Assembly (NCBI RefSeq): GCF_947632445.1
Contig: NZ_CANRPM010000029.1
Span: 1-36,056, forward strand
Source of the DNA: an uncultured Bacteroides sp.
Lineage (GTDB): Bacteria; Bacteroidota; Bacteroidia; Bacteroidales; Bacteroidaceae
Length of the DNA: 36,056 nt
Direction: 5' to 3'
Shown here piece after piece: positions 1-8,681 of this stretch; within the stretch, counting starts at the first letter, position 1; each line of letters opens with the position of its first letter. A program made the position numbers and the translations under genes. The notes beneath the pieces are model-generated. The model saw only the letters and a program-made list of their open reading frames with translations, made no database searches and had not been told where the DNA came from.

Positions 1-75
1 TGTCCGCATCAGCCTTCCTTATCTATTGTCTGTCAATTTATTCGCCCCGACTTTCCGTTTCACCGATTTTTGTAC

Positions 76-83
76 TATCTTTG
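76..83 (+). promoter_or_regulatory. TAnnTTTG promoter box for the helicase-oxyR unit
   Basis: TATCTTTG matches the Bacteroidetes -7 consensus TAnnTTTG and sits 33 bases before the chosen helicase start, giving a leader of about 25 nt. The -33 element is poor (TTTCC around 52-56). Its position argues against starting the helicase at the upstream ATG at 26, which would lie before the promoter. Confidence 0.65.
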
Positions 84-115
84 CATTCAAAAATATAAAG
101 AGATACAACGATTTG

Positions 116-1990
116 ATGAAGACATTTGAAGAGCTGGGTGTGTCGCCGGAGATACGCCGCGCCATCGAAGAAATGGGATTTGTGTATCCCATGCCGGTAC
201 AAGAAGAAGTAATCCCCTATCTTCTGGGAGAAAACAATGACGTGGTGGCCCTGGCACAGACAGGCACGGGAAAGACAGCCGCTTTCGGCTTGCCGCTAAT
301 ACAGAAAATCGACGTCAGCAAACAATATCCGCAGTCACTGATACTCTGTCCCACACGCGAACTCTGCCTCCAGATTGCAGGCGATCTGAACGATTATAGC
401 AAATACGTCGAGGGCTTGCGTGTGCTGCCCGTCTACGGCGGCTCGTCCATCGAAAGCCAAATTAAAGCCCTGAAGCGCGGCGTACACATCATCGTGGCCA
501 CGCCCGGCCGCCTGATAGACCTCATGGAGCGTAAGACCGTCTCCCTCGCCACCATCCAGAACGTAGTGATGGACGAAGCCGACGAAATGCTCAACATGGG
601 TTTCACCGACAGTATCAACGCCATTTTGGCCGACGTCCCCGAAGAGCGCAATACCCTGCTCTTCTCGGCTACTATGAGTCCCGAAATAGACCGCATTTCG
701 AAAAACTACCTGCACAACGCCAAGGAAATAACCATCGGCCGCAAAAATGAAGGCACAGCCAACGTGAAACACATCGTTTACGTAGTGCACGCCAAGGACA
801 AATACGAAACGCTGAAGCGCATCGTCGACTATTATCCGCAAATATACGGCATCATCTTCTGCCGCACCCGCAAGGAAACGCAAGAGATAGCCGACAAACT
901 GATGCAGGAAGGATACAACGCCGACTCGCTGCACGGCGAACTGTCGCAGGCACAGCGCGACACCGTGATGCAGAAGTTCCGCATTCGCAACCTGCAACTG
1001 CTCGTGGCCACCGACGTGGCTGCCCGCGGACTGGACGTGGACGACCTGACACACATCATCAACTACGGTCTGCCCGACGACACCGAGAGCTACACCCACC
1101 GCAGCGGACGCACCGGACGTGCGGGTAAGACAGGCACCTCCATCGCCATCATCAACCTGCGCGAGAAGGGCAAGATGCGCGAGATAGAACGTATCATCGC
1201 CAAGAAATTCGAGACAGGCGTGATGCCCACCGCCAAGCAGATCTGCGAAAAGCAGCTGATGAAAGTCATCGACGACCTGGAGAAGGTGAAGGTGAACGAG
1301 GAAGAAATCGCCGACTTCATGCCCGACGTCTGTCGCAAGCTGGACTGGCTGTCCAAGGAAGATCTCATCAAACGTATGGTGTCGCACGAGTTCAATCGCT
1401 TCGTGGAGTATTATCGTGACCGTGAAGAGATAGAAACCGTCAGCACCAAGGAAGAAAAGAAAGGCGGAAAAGAAGGCAAAGGCAAGAAGAACGGCAGCCG
1501 CAAGGCTGAAGCGGGCTTCACGCGCCTCTTTATCAACGTAGGCAAGACGGACAACTTCTTCCCCACCGACCTCATGGGCCTCATCAACAGCAATACGAAA
1601 GGCCGTGTGGACTTGGGACGCATCGACCTGATGCGCAATTTCTCGTTCTTCGAAGTGGACGAAGCCGAAGCCGACAAGGTCATCAAAGCCCTGAATCGAA
1701 CCCGTTGGAACGGACGGAAAGTCTCTGTCGAAGTGGCCGGAGAAACCGATGAAAATGGGAAGAAAAAGGCCGACCGTAAGGCCGAAAAGCCCGGACACAA
1801 GAAAACCGAAAAACCCGCCAAGGAACTTAAACGCATCAAGCCCAGCCGTGAAGAGCGCGGATACACCAAACCACGCGGCCGCAAGGACGACTGGAAGCAG
1901 TTCTTCCAGCACGACAACGAGCTGAAAGGGCCCGTACCCGACTTCAGCGAAGAAGGATGGGCCAAACCGTCGAAAAAGAAAAAGAAATAA
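116..1990 (+). CDS. DEAD-box ATP-dependent RNA helicase with DbpA-like RNA-binding domain
   Basis: ATP-dependent RNA unwinding enzyme of the DeaD/DbpA group, 624 residues, cytoplasmic; probable roles are ribosome assembly and mRNA turnover. Visible motifs: the Q-motif region near residue 29, motif I AQTGTGKT at 47-54, PTREL at 80-84, TPGR near 129, DEAD at 153-156, SAT at 184-186, and the C-lobe ARGLD and HRSGRTGRAG motifs. After a lysine-rich linker, a domain beginning LFINVGKTDNFFP and running to SVEVAG resembles the DbpA RNA-binding fold. The tail is highly basic and ends in a run of lysines. The frame is open from an ATG at 26, but the TAnnTTTG box at 76-83 and normal helicase N-termini favour the start at 116. 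oxyR follows 27 bp downstream in the same direction, so the two may be co-transcribed. Confidence 0.93.
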   Translation: MKTFEELGVSPEIRRAIEEMGFVYPMPVQEEVIPYLLGENNDVVALAQTGTGKTAAFGLPLIQKIDVSKQYPQSLILCPTRELCLQIAGDLNDYSKYVEGLRVLPVYGGSSIESQIKALKRGVHIIVATPGRLIDLMERKTVSLATIQNVVMDEADEMLNMGFTDSINAILADVPEERNTLLFSATMSPEIDRISKNYLHNAKEITIGRKNEGTANVKHIVYVVHAKDKYETLKRIVDYYPQIYGIIFCRTRKETQEIADKLMQEGYNADSLHGELSQAQRDTVMQKFRIRNLQLLVATDVAARGLDVDDLTHIINYGLPDDTESYTHRSGRTGRAGKTGTSIAIINLREKGKMREIERIIAKKFETGVMPTAKQICEKQLMKVIDDLEKVKVNEEEIADFMPDVCRKLDWLSKEDLIKRMVSHEFNRFVEYYRDREEIETVSTKEEKKGGKEGKGKKNGSRKAEAGFTRLFINVGKTDNFFPTDLMGLINSNTKGRVDLGRIDLMRNFSFFEVDEAEADKVIKALNRTRWNGRKVSVEVAGETDENGKKKADRKAEKPGHKKTEKPAKELKRIKPSREERGYTKPRGRKDDWKQFFQHDNELKGPVPDFSEEGWAKPSKKKKK

Positions 1991-2017
1991 GCCGCAGTAC
2001 CTTAAACGACCGATACC

Positions 2018-2944
2018 ATGACTCTGCAACAACTGGAATACATCCTCGCTCTGGATCATTTCCGCCACTTCGGCAAGGCTGCCGAACACTGCCGCGTGAC
2101 CCAACCCACCCTGAGTGCCATGATTCAGAAGTTGGAAGAGGAGCTGGACACCCGCATCTTCGACCGCACCCGCCAGTCTGTAAGCCCCACTCCTGCCGGA
2201 CGCCTTATTCTGGGACAGGCACGTCAGGTACTGACCGAAGCCGCGCGCATCAAGGAAATGGTGGCCGAGGAAAGACATGCGCTGACAGGCCCGTTTACTC
2301 TGGGCATCCTGCCCACCATCGCTCCCTACCTGCTGCCTCGCTTCTTCCCCCAGCTGATGAAGCAGTACCCGCAATTGGACATCCGCGTCACGGAGATGAA
2401 GACCGCCGCCATCAAGCAAGCCCTGACAGAAGGGAAGATAGACGCCGGTATCGTAGCCGCCTTGGACGGCATGGCCGACTTAGCTCAAACGCCGCTCTTC
2501 TACGAACAATTCTACGCTTACGTGGCCCGCGAAGACGAACTTTTCAGCCACGAAACCATCCGTACCGCCGACCTCGGCAGCACGCAGCTCTGGCTATTGG
2601 ACGAGGGACACTGTTTCCGCGACCAGATTGTCCGCTTCTGCCGGCTGAAATCTGCGCAAGCCAGCCAGCTGACCTACCACTTAGGCAGCATGGAAACGTT
2701 CATGCGCATGGTGGAAGGCGGCAAGGGAACCACGTTCATCCCCGAACTGGCCATATCCCAACTGAGCGAGACGCAGCGCGAATTAGTACGTCCTTTCGCC
2801 GTGCCCCGCCCCACACGGCAGATTGTAATGATTACGTCTAAAGACTTTATCCGCCGCACACTGCTCGACACGATCCGGCAAGCCGTACAGGCCGCCGTAC
2901 CAGCCGATATGCTTTCGCCCAAGCCCACGCAGCAAGTAATCTGA
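2018..2944 (+). CDS. oxyR: OxyR, peroxide-sensing LysR-type regulator
   Basis: LysR-family activator of peroxide defence, 308 residues. The N-terminal winged helix-turn-helix (about residues 1-60, with HFGKAAEHCRVTQPTLS) is followed by a LysR substrate-binding domain. The two redox cysteines are visible in GHCFRDQ and RFC, at residues 199 and 208, the same numbers as in E. coli OxyR, so thiol-disulfide sensing should work as in that protein. The gene lies 27 bp behind the helicase with no clear promoter between them. The next gene is convergent. Its usual targets (catalase, Dps, AhpC) are not in this window, so it must act elsewhere. Confidence 0.93.
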   Translation: MTLQQLEYILALDHFRHFGKAAEHCRVTQPTLSAMIQKLEEELDTRIFDRTRQSVSPTPAGRLILGQARQVLTEAARIKEMVAEERHALTGPFTLGILPTIAPYLLPRFFPQLMKQYPQLDIRVTEMKTAAIKQALTEGKIDAGIVAALDGMADLAQTPLFYEQFYAYVAREDELFSHETIRTADLGSTQLWLLDEGHCFRDQIVRFCRLKSAQASQLTYHLGSMETFMRMVEGGKGTTFIPELAISQLSETQRELVRPFAVPRPTRQIVMITSKDFIRRTLLDTIRQAVQAAVPADMLSPKPTQQVI

Positions 2945-2976
2945 ACACTGCGCTAATAAAAAGTTCATCCAATATT

Positions 2977-2994
2977 TTGCTTCAAAACAAGCAA
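2977..2994. terminator. weak hairpin between convergent oxyR and peptidase genes
   Basis: TTGCTT, a 6-nt loop and AAGCAA form a 6-bp stem, followed by TGTTTTG on the + strand and flanked by A/T runs on both sides. It sits in the 89-bp gap between two converging genes, where a bidirectional terminator is expected. The stem is short, so this is only a candidate. Confidence 0.35.
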
Positions 2995-3033
2995 TGTTTT
3001 GTATCACTGCATCCCCACAAGAAAAAGAGAGTA

Positions 3034-5175
3034 TTATCCGATTTTCAACTCTTGTATCAGCCGTCCCGCTTTGCCGTATTTCTCGATGATGAACAGCACG
3101 TAGCGGATATCCACCCCGATGCAGCGCTGTAAGCGGGGCTCGTAGAGATAATCGCTGCTCATGGCTTCCCAGTTTCCGTCGAAAGCCAGACCTAGAAGCT
3201 GGCCTTGTGCGTTGAACATGGCGCTGCCCGAATTGCCGCCCGTGATGTCGTTGTCCGAGATAAAGCAGACCTTCATTTCCCCGCTCCGGTCGACGTAGCG
3301 TCCGTAATCGCCGCTCTCCAGCAGACTCACCAATTCGGGTTGCAGGGCAAAGTCAGGCTCGCCGCGATGCTCGCGTGCTTTCTCCAGAATGCCACGGACG
3401 GTCGTAAAGTGGCCGTAGCTCGCCCCGTCGAACGGTTCGTAACCCCGTACCGTACCGAAGCTGAGACGCATCGTCGAGTTGGCATCGGGGTAGAAGCGGC
3501 GGTCATGGTAATATCGCCGCACAGCCGCATTGAGCAACCGTTCGCCACGGTCGACGGCCAGGTTGGCGGCATTCATCTGCATGTTCATTTCAAAAAGCTG
3601 AGTGATAAGGTCGATGCCTAAGCTGATGGCCGGGTCGTTGAAGAGATTCAGCGTAGTGTCGTTCTCCAGGAAACGATACAGACCGCGAGGCGTGGCGATA
3701 ACCGTGCGGGCATAGAGGCTGTCCACGTAAGCCCGCTCGCTGCCTCCGTAAACGGTGGCAATGGAATCGTAGAGCGGTGGCAGACAGTCGGCCTCCACGT
3801 GACGGGGATATTCCTTCAGCAAAGCGGTAAAAACGTCCTTGTCGATGTCCAAGTCGAGATTGATATACTTGTCCGCAATCTCTTGCAGATTGGCTTTGAC
3901 GACCTTTATATCGGCACCAAAGTCTAAGTTCAGAATGCCAAGAGCCAGCTGCACCAGCTCAGGGCCATTGAGAAAACTCTCTAACAGGTAGGCCTGTGCC
4001 CGATTAACGGCACGACGGTTCTTGTAGGCCAGTTCGAGATCGGTCAACAGGTGGAGCAAGCTGTCGTGTTCGGCGGGTGTACGACGTATCCAGTCCTGCA
4101 ACTCACGCTCCAATGCCCGCTTTTTCTCAAGCACGCCCAGGCGATGGAGAGAACGGTTCATGCCGATGCTGTTCTTCCAGTAATTCGAGCTTTCATCGTA
4201 CTTGGAAGCGTACTTAATACGAATATCGTCGCTGGCGTTCATGGCGCGTTTCCAGATGGCTTGCTTCACACCGCGAATGTCTATCTGTGCCTGGTTGACT
4301 CCGTTCATAGCTTCCTCGATACCGAAAGAAGATAGATAGCGTTCCGTTGTGCCGGGATAGCCCAAAGTCATGCAGAAGTCGCCCTCCTGATAACCTTCCA
4401 AAGAGATGGGAGCTACGTAGCGGGGACGATAGGGAACGTTGTCTGGCGAATAGTCGGCCGGACGGTTCTCGCGGTCGGCATAGATGCGGAAAACACAGAA
4501 ATCGCCCGTGTGGCGCGGCCACATCCAATTGTCTTTGTCCCAGCCAAACTTGCCGACGGACGAGGGCGGGGCAAATACCAAGCGAACATCGTTAAAGTCT
4601 TGATAGACGGAAAGCCAGAATTCATTGCCGCCATAATACGCATCGACTACGCCCGTAAGCGCAGAGTCTTTCTGCGACACTTCGGCTCCGACGGCCAACA
4701 TCACCGAATCGACCGCGCTGGTTCGTGCCGACTCATCCATATCGGGGCGAACGGCGGAAAGCACACGTTTGGTTACGTTCTCCTGACGCAGGAGGAAGCG
4801 AACGTAAAGTTCAGGATTAGGCAACTCTTCGTCACGTGTACGAGCCACAAAGCCGTCCTGCAAGTAGTCGTGCTCTACGCTGGAGTGTTGCTGCACGCTA
4901 CTGAAACCGCAATGATGATTGGTGAGTACCAGTCCTTCCTCAGACACGACCACGCCCGAACAAAAACCGCCGAAGCTCACCACAGCATCCTTCAGCGAGG
5001 CCTTGCGGGGGCTGTACAGTTCCTTCGGTTTGAGTTTAAGCCCCATCTCTTTTAAGGTACGGACAGTCTGTTTGTCCAGATTAACCAGCATCCACATGCC
5101 CTCGTCGGCTATGGCGGTTACGCTTGCCAGCAGGCAAACGACGGTCAGCAGGCAGCATTTCAGGTCTTTCATCAT
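3034..5175 (-). CDS. S46-family dipeptidyl-peptidase (DPP7/DPP11 type)
   Basis: Periplasmic serine exopeptidase of family S46, which removes N-terminal dipeptides and feeds amino acids to asaccharolytic and gut Bacteroidetes. About 713 residues, the family's usual length. There is a signal peptide with probable cleavage after AIA (about residue 23), the catalytic-His motif TNHHC near residue 87, and the catalytic Ser in GGNSGS at about residue 649. The residue 18 positions after that Ser is Gly (LAFDGNWEAM). In P. gingivalis DPP11 this position is Arg (Asp/Glu specificity) and in DPP7 it is Gly, so a DPP7-like preference for hydrophobic residues is inferred. A GTG at 5196 is in frame, but the ATG-ATG pair at 5175/5172 gives a normal signal peptide. 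Third gene of the ruvB - flippase - peptidase operon, 24 bp after the flippase stop. Confidence 0.9.
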   Translation of the reverse strand: MMKDLKCCLLTVVCLLASVTAIADEGMWMLVNLDKQTVRTLKEMGLKLKPKELYSPRKASLKDAVVSFGGFCSGVVVSEEGLVLTNHHCGFSSVQQHSSVEHDYLQDGFVARTRDEELPNPELYVRFLLRQENVTKRVLSAVRPDMDESARTSAVDSVMLAVGAEVSQKDSALTGVVDAYYGGNEFWLSVYQDFNDVRLVFAPPSSVGKFGWDKDNWMWPRHTGDFCVFRIYADRENRPADYSPDNVPYRPRYVAPISLEGYQEGDFCMTLGYPGTTERYLSSFGIEEAMNGVNQAQIDIRGVKQAIWKRAMNASDDIRIKYASKYDESSNYWKNSIGMNRSLHRLGVLEKKRALERELQDWIRRTPAEHDSLLHLLTDLELAYKNRRAVNRAQAYLLESFLNGPELVQLALGILNLDFGADIKVVKANLQEIADKYINLDLDIDKDVFTALLKEYPRHVEADCLPPLYDSIATVYGGSERAYVDSLYARTVIATPRGLYRFLENDTTLNLFNDPAISLGIDLITQLFEMNMQMNAANLAVDRGERLLNAAVRRYYHDRRFYPDANSTMRLSFGTVRGYEPFDGASYGHFTTVRGILEKAREHRGEPDFALQPELVSLLESGDYGRYVDRSGEMKVCFISDNDITGGNSGSAMFNAQGQLLGLAFDGNWEAMSSDYLYEPRLQRCIGVDIRYVLFIIEKYGKAGRLIQELKIG

Positions 5176-5199
5176 TATTCTCTTCGTTTTTTCCACAGA

Positions 5200-6648
5200 T
5201 TATTTCTTCGCCACCAGCCGGTTCAACAACGGAATACGCTTCAGGGGCAAGTCATGTTTCACAATATAGAAGGCAAATATCAGTAGGAGCAATGTACGCC
5301 AACCTAAGCGCAACCACAGGTTTTCGATGGGCACGTACTCGGCAGCCGCGTAGAGAACAGCGGCCAACAGCACGTATCGTCCAATGGCTTTCAGGTCGTA
5401 ACGGATGGGATATTTCTTCTGCCCCACCAAGTAGGATAACAGCATAGCCGTCCCGTAACCCGCAAAACCCGCCCAGGCACAGGCCATGTAGCTATAGCGA
5501 GGGATGAACAACACATTGATAAGCACCAGCACAACGCATCCCGTCAGCGAGAAGTAAGCGCCCCAGCGCGTCTCGTCAATCAGCTTATACCAGAAGGATA
5601 GATTGAAATACACGCCCATGAAGATTTCGGCCGCCATCACGATAGGCACCACGTACAGACCGGCCCAATAGTCGTGTCCGATCATGAATTTCAGCAGATC
5701 GAGGTAGAACATCACGGTTAGAAAGGCCAGCAAGGTGAAGATGATGAAATACTTCATGGCGACGGCATAGACCTCGCGATTATCTTTGTCGCGGCTTTTC
5801 CCAAAGACAAACGGCTCGTAAGCATAGCGGAAAGCCTGCGTCAGCATGGCCATAATCATGGCTATCTTACTGGCCGCACCGTAAATGCCCAGCTGTACCT
5901 TAGCGCCGGCAGCGTCGGGATAGACGTAAGGGAAAATAATCTTGTCGGCCACCTGGTTCAAAATGCCAGCCAAACCGAGCACAAGCAGGGGCAGACTGTA
6001 GGACAACATGCGGCGCAGCAGGGCACGATCAAGCACGTAACGGAAGCCGCGCAGTTCGGGAACAAGGCAAAGCATGACGGTCGACGTGCAAACAAGGTTG
6101 AACAGGAAGGCATAGCCCACGTCGCTACCCTTCATTCCCACGTAGTAGACGAGGTTCAGCGCGATATTCAGAAAGATGAACAAGAGCTTCAGTGCGGCAA
6201 ATTTGATGGGGCGTTTCTTGTAGCGCAAATAGGCGAAGGGAATACTCTGTATGGCGTCCATAGCCACTACGGCCATCATTATGCCCACGTATTCGGGATG
6301 CGCTTCGTAGCCCAACAAGCCGGCAACGGGCCGCAAGAACATCAGTCCTAAGGCAAGAAACGTAAGCGACACGCCGCCTACACTTATCAGCGTAGTGGAA
6401 TAGACGCACATGGGGTCGTCTTTGCCGTTGTTGGCGAAGCGGAAGAAGCCCGTCTCCATGCCGAAAGTAAGCAACACCAATGTCAGTGCGACCCAAGCAT
6501 AGACATTCGTCACCACGCCATAGCCTCCACTCTGCGCAGACATTGCCATCGTATATACCGGCACCAGCAGATAATTCAAGAAACGCCCTACGATGCTGCT
6601 CAGGCCGTAGATGGCCGTTTCCTTAGCCAATGATTTCAGATTTGCCAT
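5200..6648 (-). CDS. Wzx/MOP-superfamily polysaccharide flippase
   Basis: Polytopic inner-membrane protein of 482 residues, with about 12-14 hydrophobic segments spread over the whole length. It resembles the oligosaccharidyl-lipid flippases (polysaccharide biosynthesis proteins) of the MOP superfamily. The N-terminus (KETAIYGLSSIVGRFLNYLL) is typical of the Bacteroidetes members that stand apart from capsule loci. The likely role is moving lipid-linked glycan precursors across the inner membrane; the substrate cannot be read from sequence. It starts 13 bp after the ruvB stop and ends 24 bp before the S46 peptidase start, so it is the middle gene of that operon. No glycosyltransferase genes are nearby. 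Confidence 0.85.
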   Translation of the reverse strand: MANLKSLAKETAIYGLSSIVGRFLNYLLVPVYTMAMSAQSGGYGVVTNVYAWVALTLVLLTFGMETGFFRFANNGKDDPMCVYSTTLISVGGVSLTFLALGLMFLRPVAGLLGYEAHPEYVGIMMAVVAMDAIQSIPFAYLRYKKRPIKFAALKLLFIFLNIALNLVYYVGMKGSDVGYAFLFNLVCTSTVMLCLVPELRGFRYVLDRALLRRMLSYSLPLLVLGLAGILNQVADKIIFPYVYPDAAGAKVQLGIYGAASKIAMIMAMLTQAFRYAYEPFVFGKSRDKDNREVYAVAMKYFIIFTLLAFLTVMFYLDLLKFMIGHDYWAGLYVVPIVMAAEIFMGVYFNLSFWYKLIDETRWGAYFSLTGCVVLVLINVLFIPRYSYMACAWAGFAGYGTAMLLSYLVGQKKYPIRYDLKAIGRYVLLAAVLYAAAEYVPIENLWLRLGWRTLLLLIFAFYIVKHDLPLKRIPLLNRLVAKK

Positions 6649-6661
6649 AATTCAATCTTTT

Positions 6662-7696
6662 TCAATCAAACAACGAAGGCTGCTCTCCGTTATACATCGC
6701 CCGCCCCAAATGCTTATAAGCCAGCTCCGTCACTTCGCGGCCGCGAGGCGTCCGCTTGATGAAACCTTCCTTGATGAGGAACGGTTCATAGACTTCCTCG
6801 ATGGTGCCGGGGTCTTCGCCTAAGGCGGTAGCGATGGTGGCAAGACCGACAGGGCCTCCCTTAAACTTGTCGATAATGGTCGTCAGTATCTTGTTGTCTA
6901 TCTGATCGAGGCCGTAGCGGTCGATGTTCAGCGCTTCGAGGGCATAGCGGGCTATCTCAGTATCAATGCTGCCCGAACCCTTTACCTGCGCAAAGTCGCG
7001 CACGCGGCGCAGCAAAGCGTTGGCAATACGGGGCGTACCCCGGCTACGGCTGGCAATCTCGACCGCCGCCTTCGACGAGCAGGGCACGTTGAGGATGCGT
7101 GCCGAACGTTGGATAATGGTGCTCAGCACGTCATTGTCGTAGTATTCCAGATGAAGGTTGATGCCGAATCGCGCACGGAGTGGCGCCGTCAGCAGGCCGC
7201 TGCGCGTCGTGGCTCCCACGAGCGTAAAGGGGTTCAGGTCTATCTGAATGCTGCGAGCCGAAGGGCCTTTGTCTATCATAATGTCGATACGATAGTCTTC
7301 CATGGCCGAGTAAAGATACTCTTCCACCACAGGACTGAGGCGATGGATTTCGTCGATGAAAAGGACATCATTAGGCTCAAGGCTCGTCAGGATACCCGCC
7401 AAGTCACCCGGCTTATCGAGCACAGGGCCGGAAGTTATCTTGAAACCTACACCCAATTCGTTAGCAATGATATTGGACAGCGTGGTCTTTCCCAAGCCGG
7501 GAGGGCCGTGAAGCAGCGTATGGTCCAACGCCTCGCCTCGCAGGCGGGCCGCCTTGACAAAGATGCGGAGATTGTCCACCACCTTGTCCTGACCGCTGAA
7601 ATCCTCGAAAGCCAGCGGGCGGAGCACGTTTTCGAAGTCGCGCTCGCGGCTGTTCAGGGACTGCTGGTTGCGTATGTCAAAATTTTCTTGTTCCAT
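6662..7696 (-). CDS. ruvB: RuvB, Holliday-junction branch-migration ATPase
   Basis: Hexameric AAA+ motor that drives branch migration of Holliday junctions with RuvA, 344 residues, full length. Visible motifs: [12 protein letters not shown] at the N-terminus, Walker [10 protein letters not shown] near residues 65-73, Walker B with sensor region [16 protein letters not shown], the arginine-finger region RARFG, and a C-terminal winged helix ending in [16 protein letters not shown]. First gene of its operon, with its own well-formed promoter just upstream. ruvA and ruvC are not in this window. Confidence 0.97.
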   Translation of the reverse strand: MEQENFDIRNQQSLNSRERDFENVLRPLAFEDFSGQDKVVDNLRIFVKAARLRGEALDHTLLHGPPGLGKTTLSNIIANELGVGFKITSGPVLDKPGDLAGILTSLEPNDVLFIDEIHRLSPVVEEYLYSAMEDYRIDIMIDKGPSARSIQIDLNPFTLVGATTRSGLLTAPLRARFGINLHLEYYDNDVLSTIIQRSARILNVPCSSKAAVEIASRSRGTPRIANALLRRVRDFAQVKGSGSIDTEIARYALEALNIDRYGLDQIDNKILTTIIDKFKGGPVGLATIATALGEDPGTIEEVYEPFLIKEGFIKRTPRGREVTELAYKHLGRAMYNGEQPSLFD

Positions 7697-7717
7697 GATA
7701 CATGTTCATACGAGACA

Positions 7718-7748
7718 CAAAGATAGTGCAAACAGAAAGAAGTGCAAA
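7718..7748 (-). promoter_or_regulatory. ruvB operon promoter
   Basis: On the minus strand, TATCTTTG at 7718-7725 matches the -7 consensus TAnnTTTG, and TTTG at 7745-7748 provides the -33 element with 19-bp spacing. It lies 22 bases upstream of the ruvB ATG. Confidence 0.75.
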
Positions 7749-7812
7749 AGATAGAAACCTTGTTTTTTTCATCTTTTGCTTCGGAGGAGTACAAAAGGAA
7801 ATGATATGCCAT

Positions 7813-7878
7813 CCGCAAAACACTGTTTTCCTCTCGGCAAGACACTGCTTTCCTTCGGAGAAAACGCCGTTTCCCTTC
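7813..7878. repeat. three degenerate 22-bp tandem units
   Basis: Cores CACTGTTTTCC (7821), CACTGCTTTCC (7843) and CGCCGTTTCC (7865) recur every 22 bp. Units 1 and 2 match at 17 of 22 positions and units 2 and 3 at about 14 of 22. The array sits directly downstream of the AlkD-like gene and upstream of the ruvB promoter. It is similar in style to the 23-bp arrays elsewhere in the window. Confidence 0.5.
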
Positions 7879-7885
7879 CTGCCGT

Positions 7886-8590
7886 TCATCCGCGCAGCAT
7901 GAAGCGGCGGCGCTCTTCGTCAGGGAATTTCTCAATGGCGTAGCGCAGCATGGTGCGGGGCATCGTGCGGCAGTGTTCCTCAAGGAAACGGACAAGCACC
8001 GGTTTGTCCTTCTTGCCCACCTCGCGCAACATCCATCCGCAGGCCTTTTGCATCAGGTCGTGGGACGTGTGGAAAAAGCGTGGAACCAGACTCAGGATGT
8101 CGATGAAATCGCCGTTTTTGATAAGTGGCATCGTAGCTACGACGGCAATGCGCTGGTTCCATAGCAAAGAGTCGGCAGCCAGGCAGCGGAGCACGTCACG
8201 GGGCTTGTCTTTCAGATACCCGCCCACGATGTAAGGGGCCGAAAGGTCTACTAAGTCCCAGTTGTTGATGCGGGCCGTTTGCGTCAGGTAGAAGTCGAAG
8301 ATAGCCTTTCGCTCCATTTCATCGGATTTTTTGAAGCGCTCCACCAGCATCAGCAGGGCACAAAGGCGGCATTCGTGCCAAGGACTTTGGAGCAGTTCAG
8401 CAGCCACTTCGGCCGGTTCATCCTTATAACGCTTCGCCACAAAGCGCGTGTTGGGCACCACCACACCCAGGAAGCGGTCGCCTTCGCCATATTCTCCCCG
8501 TCCCGTCTTAAAGAATTTGGGCAGGTATTCACGTTTCACGGGGTCGATGTAGGCCTCCAGTTCAGCCTGTATTTCTTCGGTCTTGGTCAT
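7886..8590 (-). CDS. AlkD-like DNA alkylation repair protein
   Basis: HEAT-like-repeat DNA glycosylase family (AlkC/AlkD superfamily), 234 residues, expected to excise alkylated purines in the cytoplasm. Family marks include the stretch RINNWDLVDLSAPYIVG, with the conserved Trp-Asp, then DLMQKACGWMLREVGKKD and PRTMLRYAIEKFP at the C-terminus. Length matches AlkD (about 230). It is transcribed in the same direction as ruvB but lies 189 bp before it. That gap holds the ruvB promoter and a short tandem array, so the two are probably separate units. Upstream, its promoter faces the divergent M28 peptidase gene. Confidence 0.88.
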   Translation of the reverse strand: MTKTEEIQAELEAYIDPVKREYLPKFFKTGRGEYGEGDRFLGVVVPNTRFVAKRYKDEPAEVAAELLQSPWHECRLCALLMLVERFKKSDEMERKAIFDFYLTQTARINNWDLVDLSAPYIVGGYLKDKPRDVLRCLAADSLLWNQRIAVVATMPLIKNGDFIDILSLVPRFFHTSHDLMQKACGWMLREVGKKDKPVLVRFLEEHCRTMPRTMLRYAIEKFPDEERRRFMLRG

Positions 8591-8622
8591 TTCGCGGTCA
8601 GTGATTAAGAGTTAGCGTGAGG

Positions 8623-8630
8623 CAAAAATA
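8623..8630 (-). promoter_or_regulatory. TAnnTTTG box of the AlkD-like gene
   Basis: The minus strand reads TATTTTTG 33 bases upstream of the start codon. A TTTG at 8644-8647 is too close (13 bp) to be a good -33 element. The divergent box of the M28 gene lies about 35 bp away. Confidence 0.5.
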
Positions 8631-8664
8631 CGGGAAAATCTGACAAATTATGGAAAGTTATCCT

Positions 8665-8672
8665 TATTTTTG
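8665..8672 (+). promoter_or_regulatory. TAnnTTTG box of the M28 peptidase - spmAB - ybeY unit
   Basis: TATTTTTG lies only 10 bases before the ATG at 8682, so the transcript would have an extremely short leader. The position decides the start: the earlier in-frame TTG at 8670 lies inside the promoter box. Confidence 0.55.
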
Positions 8673-8681
8673 CCCCTACGT

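Noticed and set aside
335..2419. A 694-codon open frame on the minus strand opposite the helicase and oxyR
   Set aside because: It is the antisense of two well-supported genes. Its His/Val/Leu-rich composition is what a GC-rich codon-biased gene gives on the other strand, and no domain is recognisable.
1957..2841. A 294-codon + strand frame overlapping oxyR
   Set aside because: Pro/Arg/His-rich shadow of oxyR in another frame. OxyR itself is complete with both redox cysteines.
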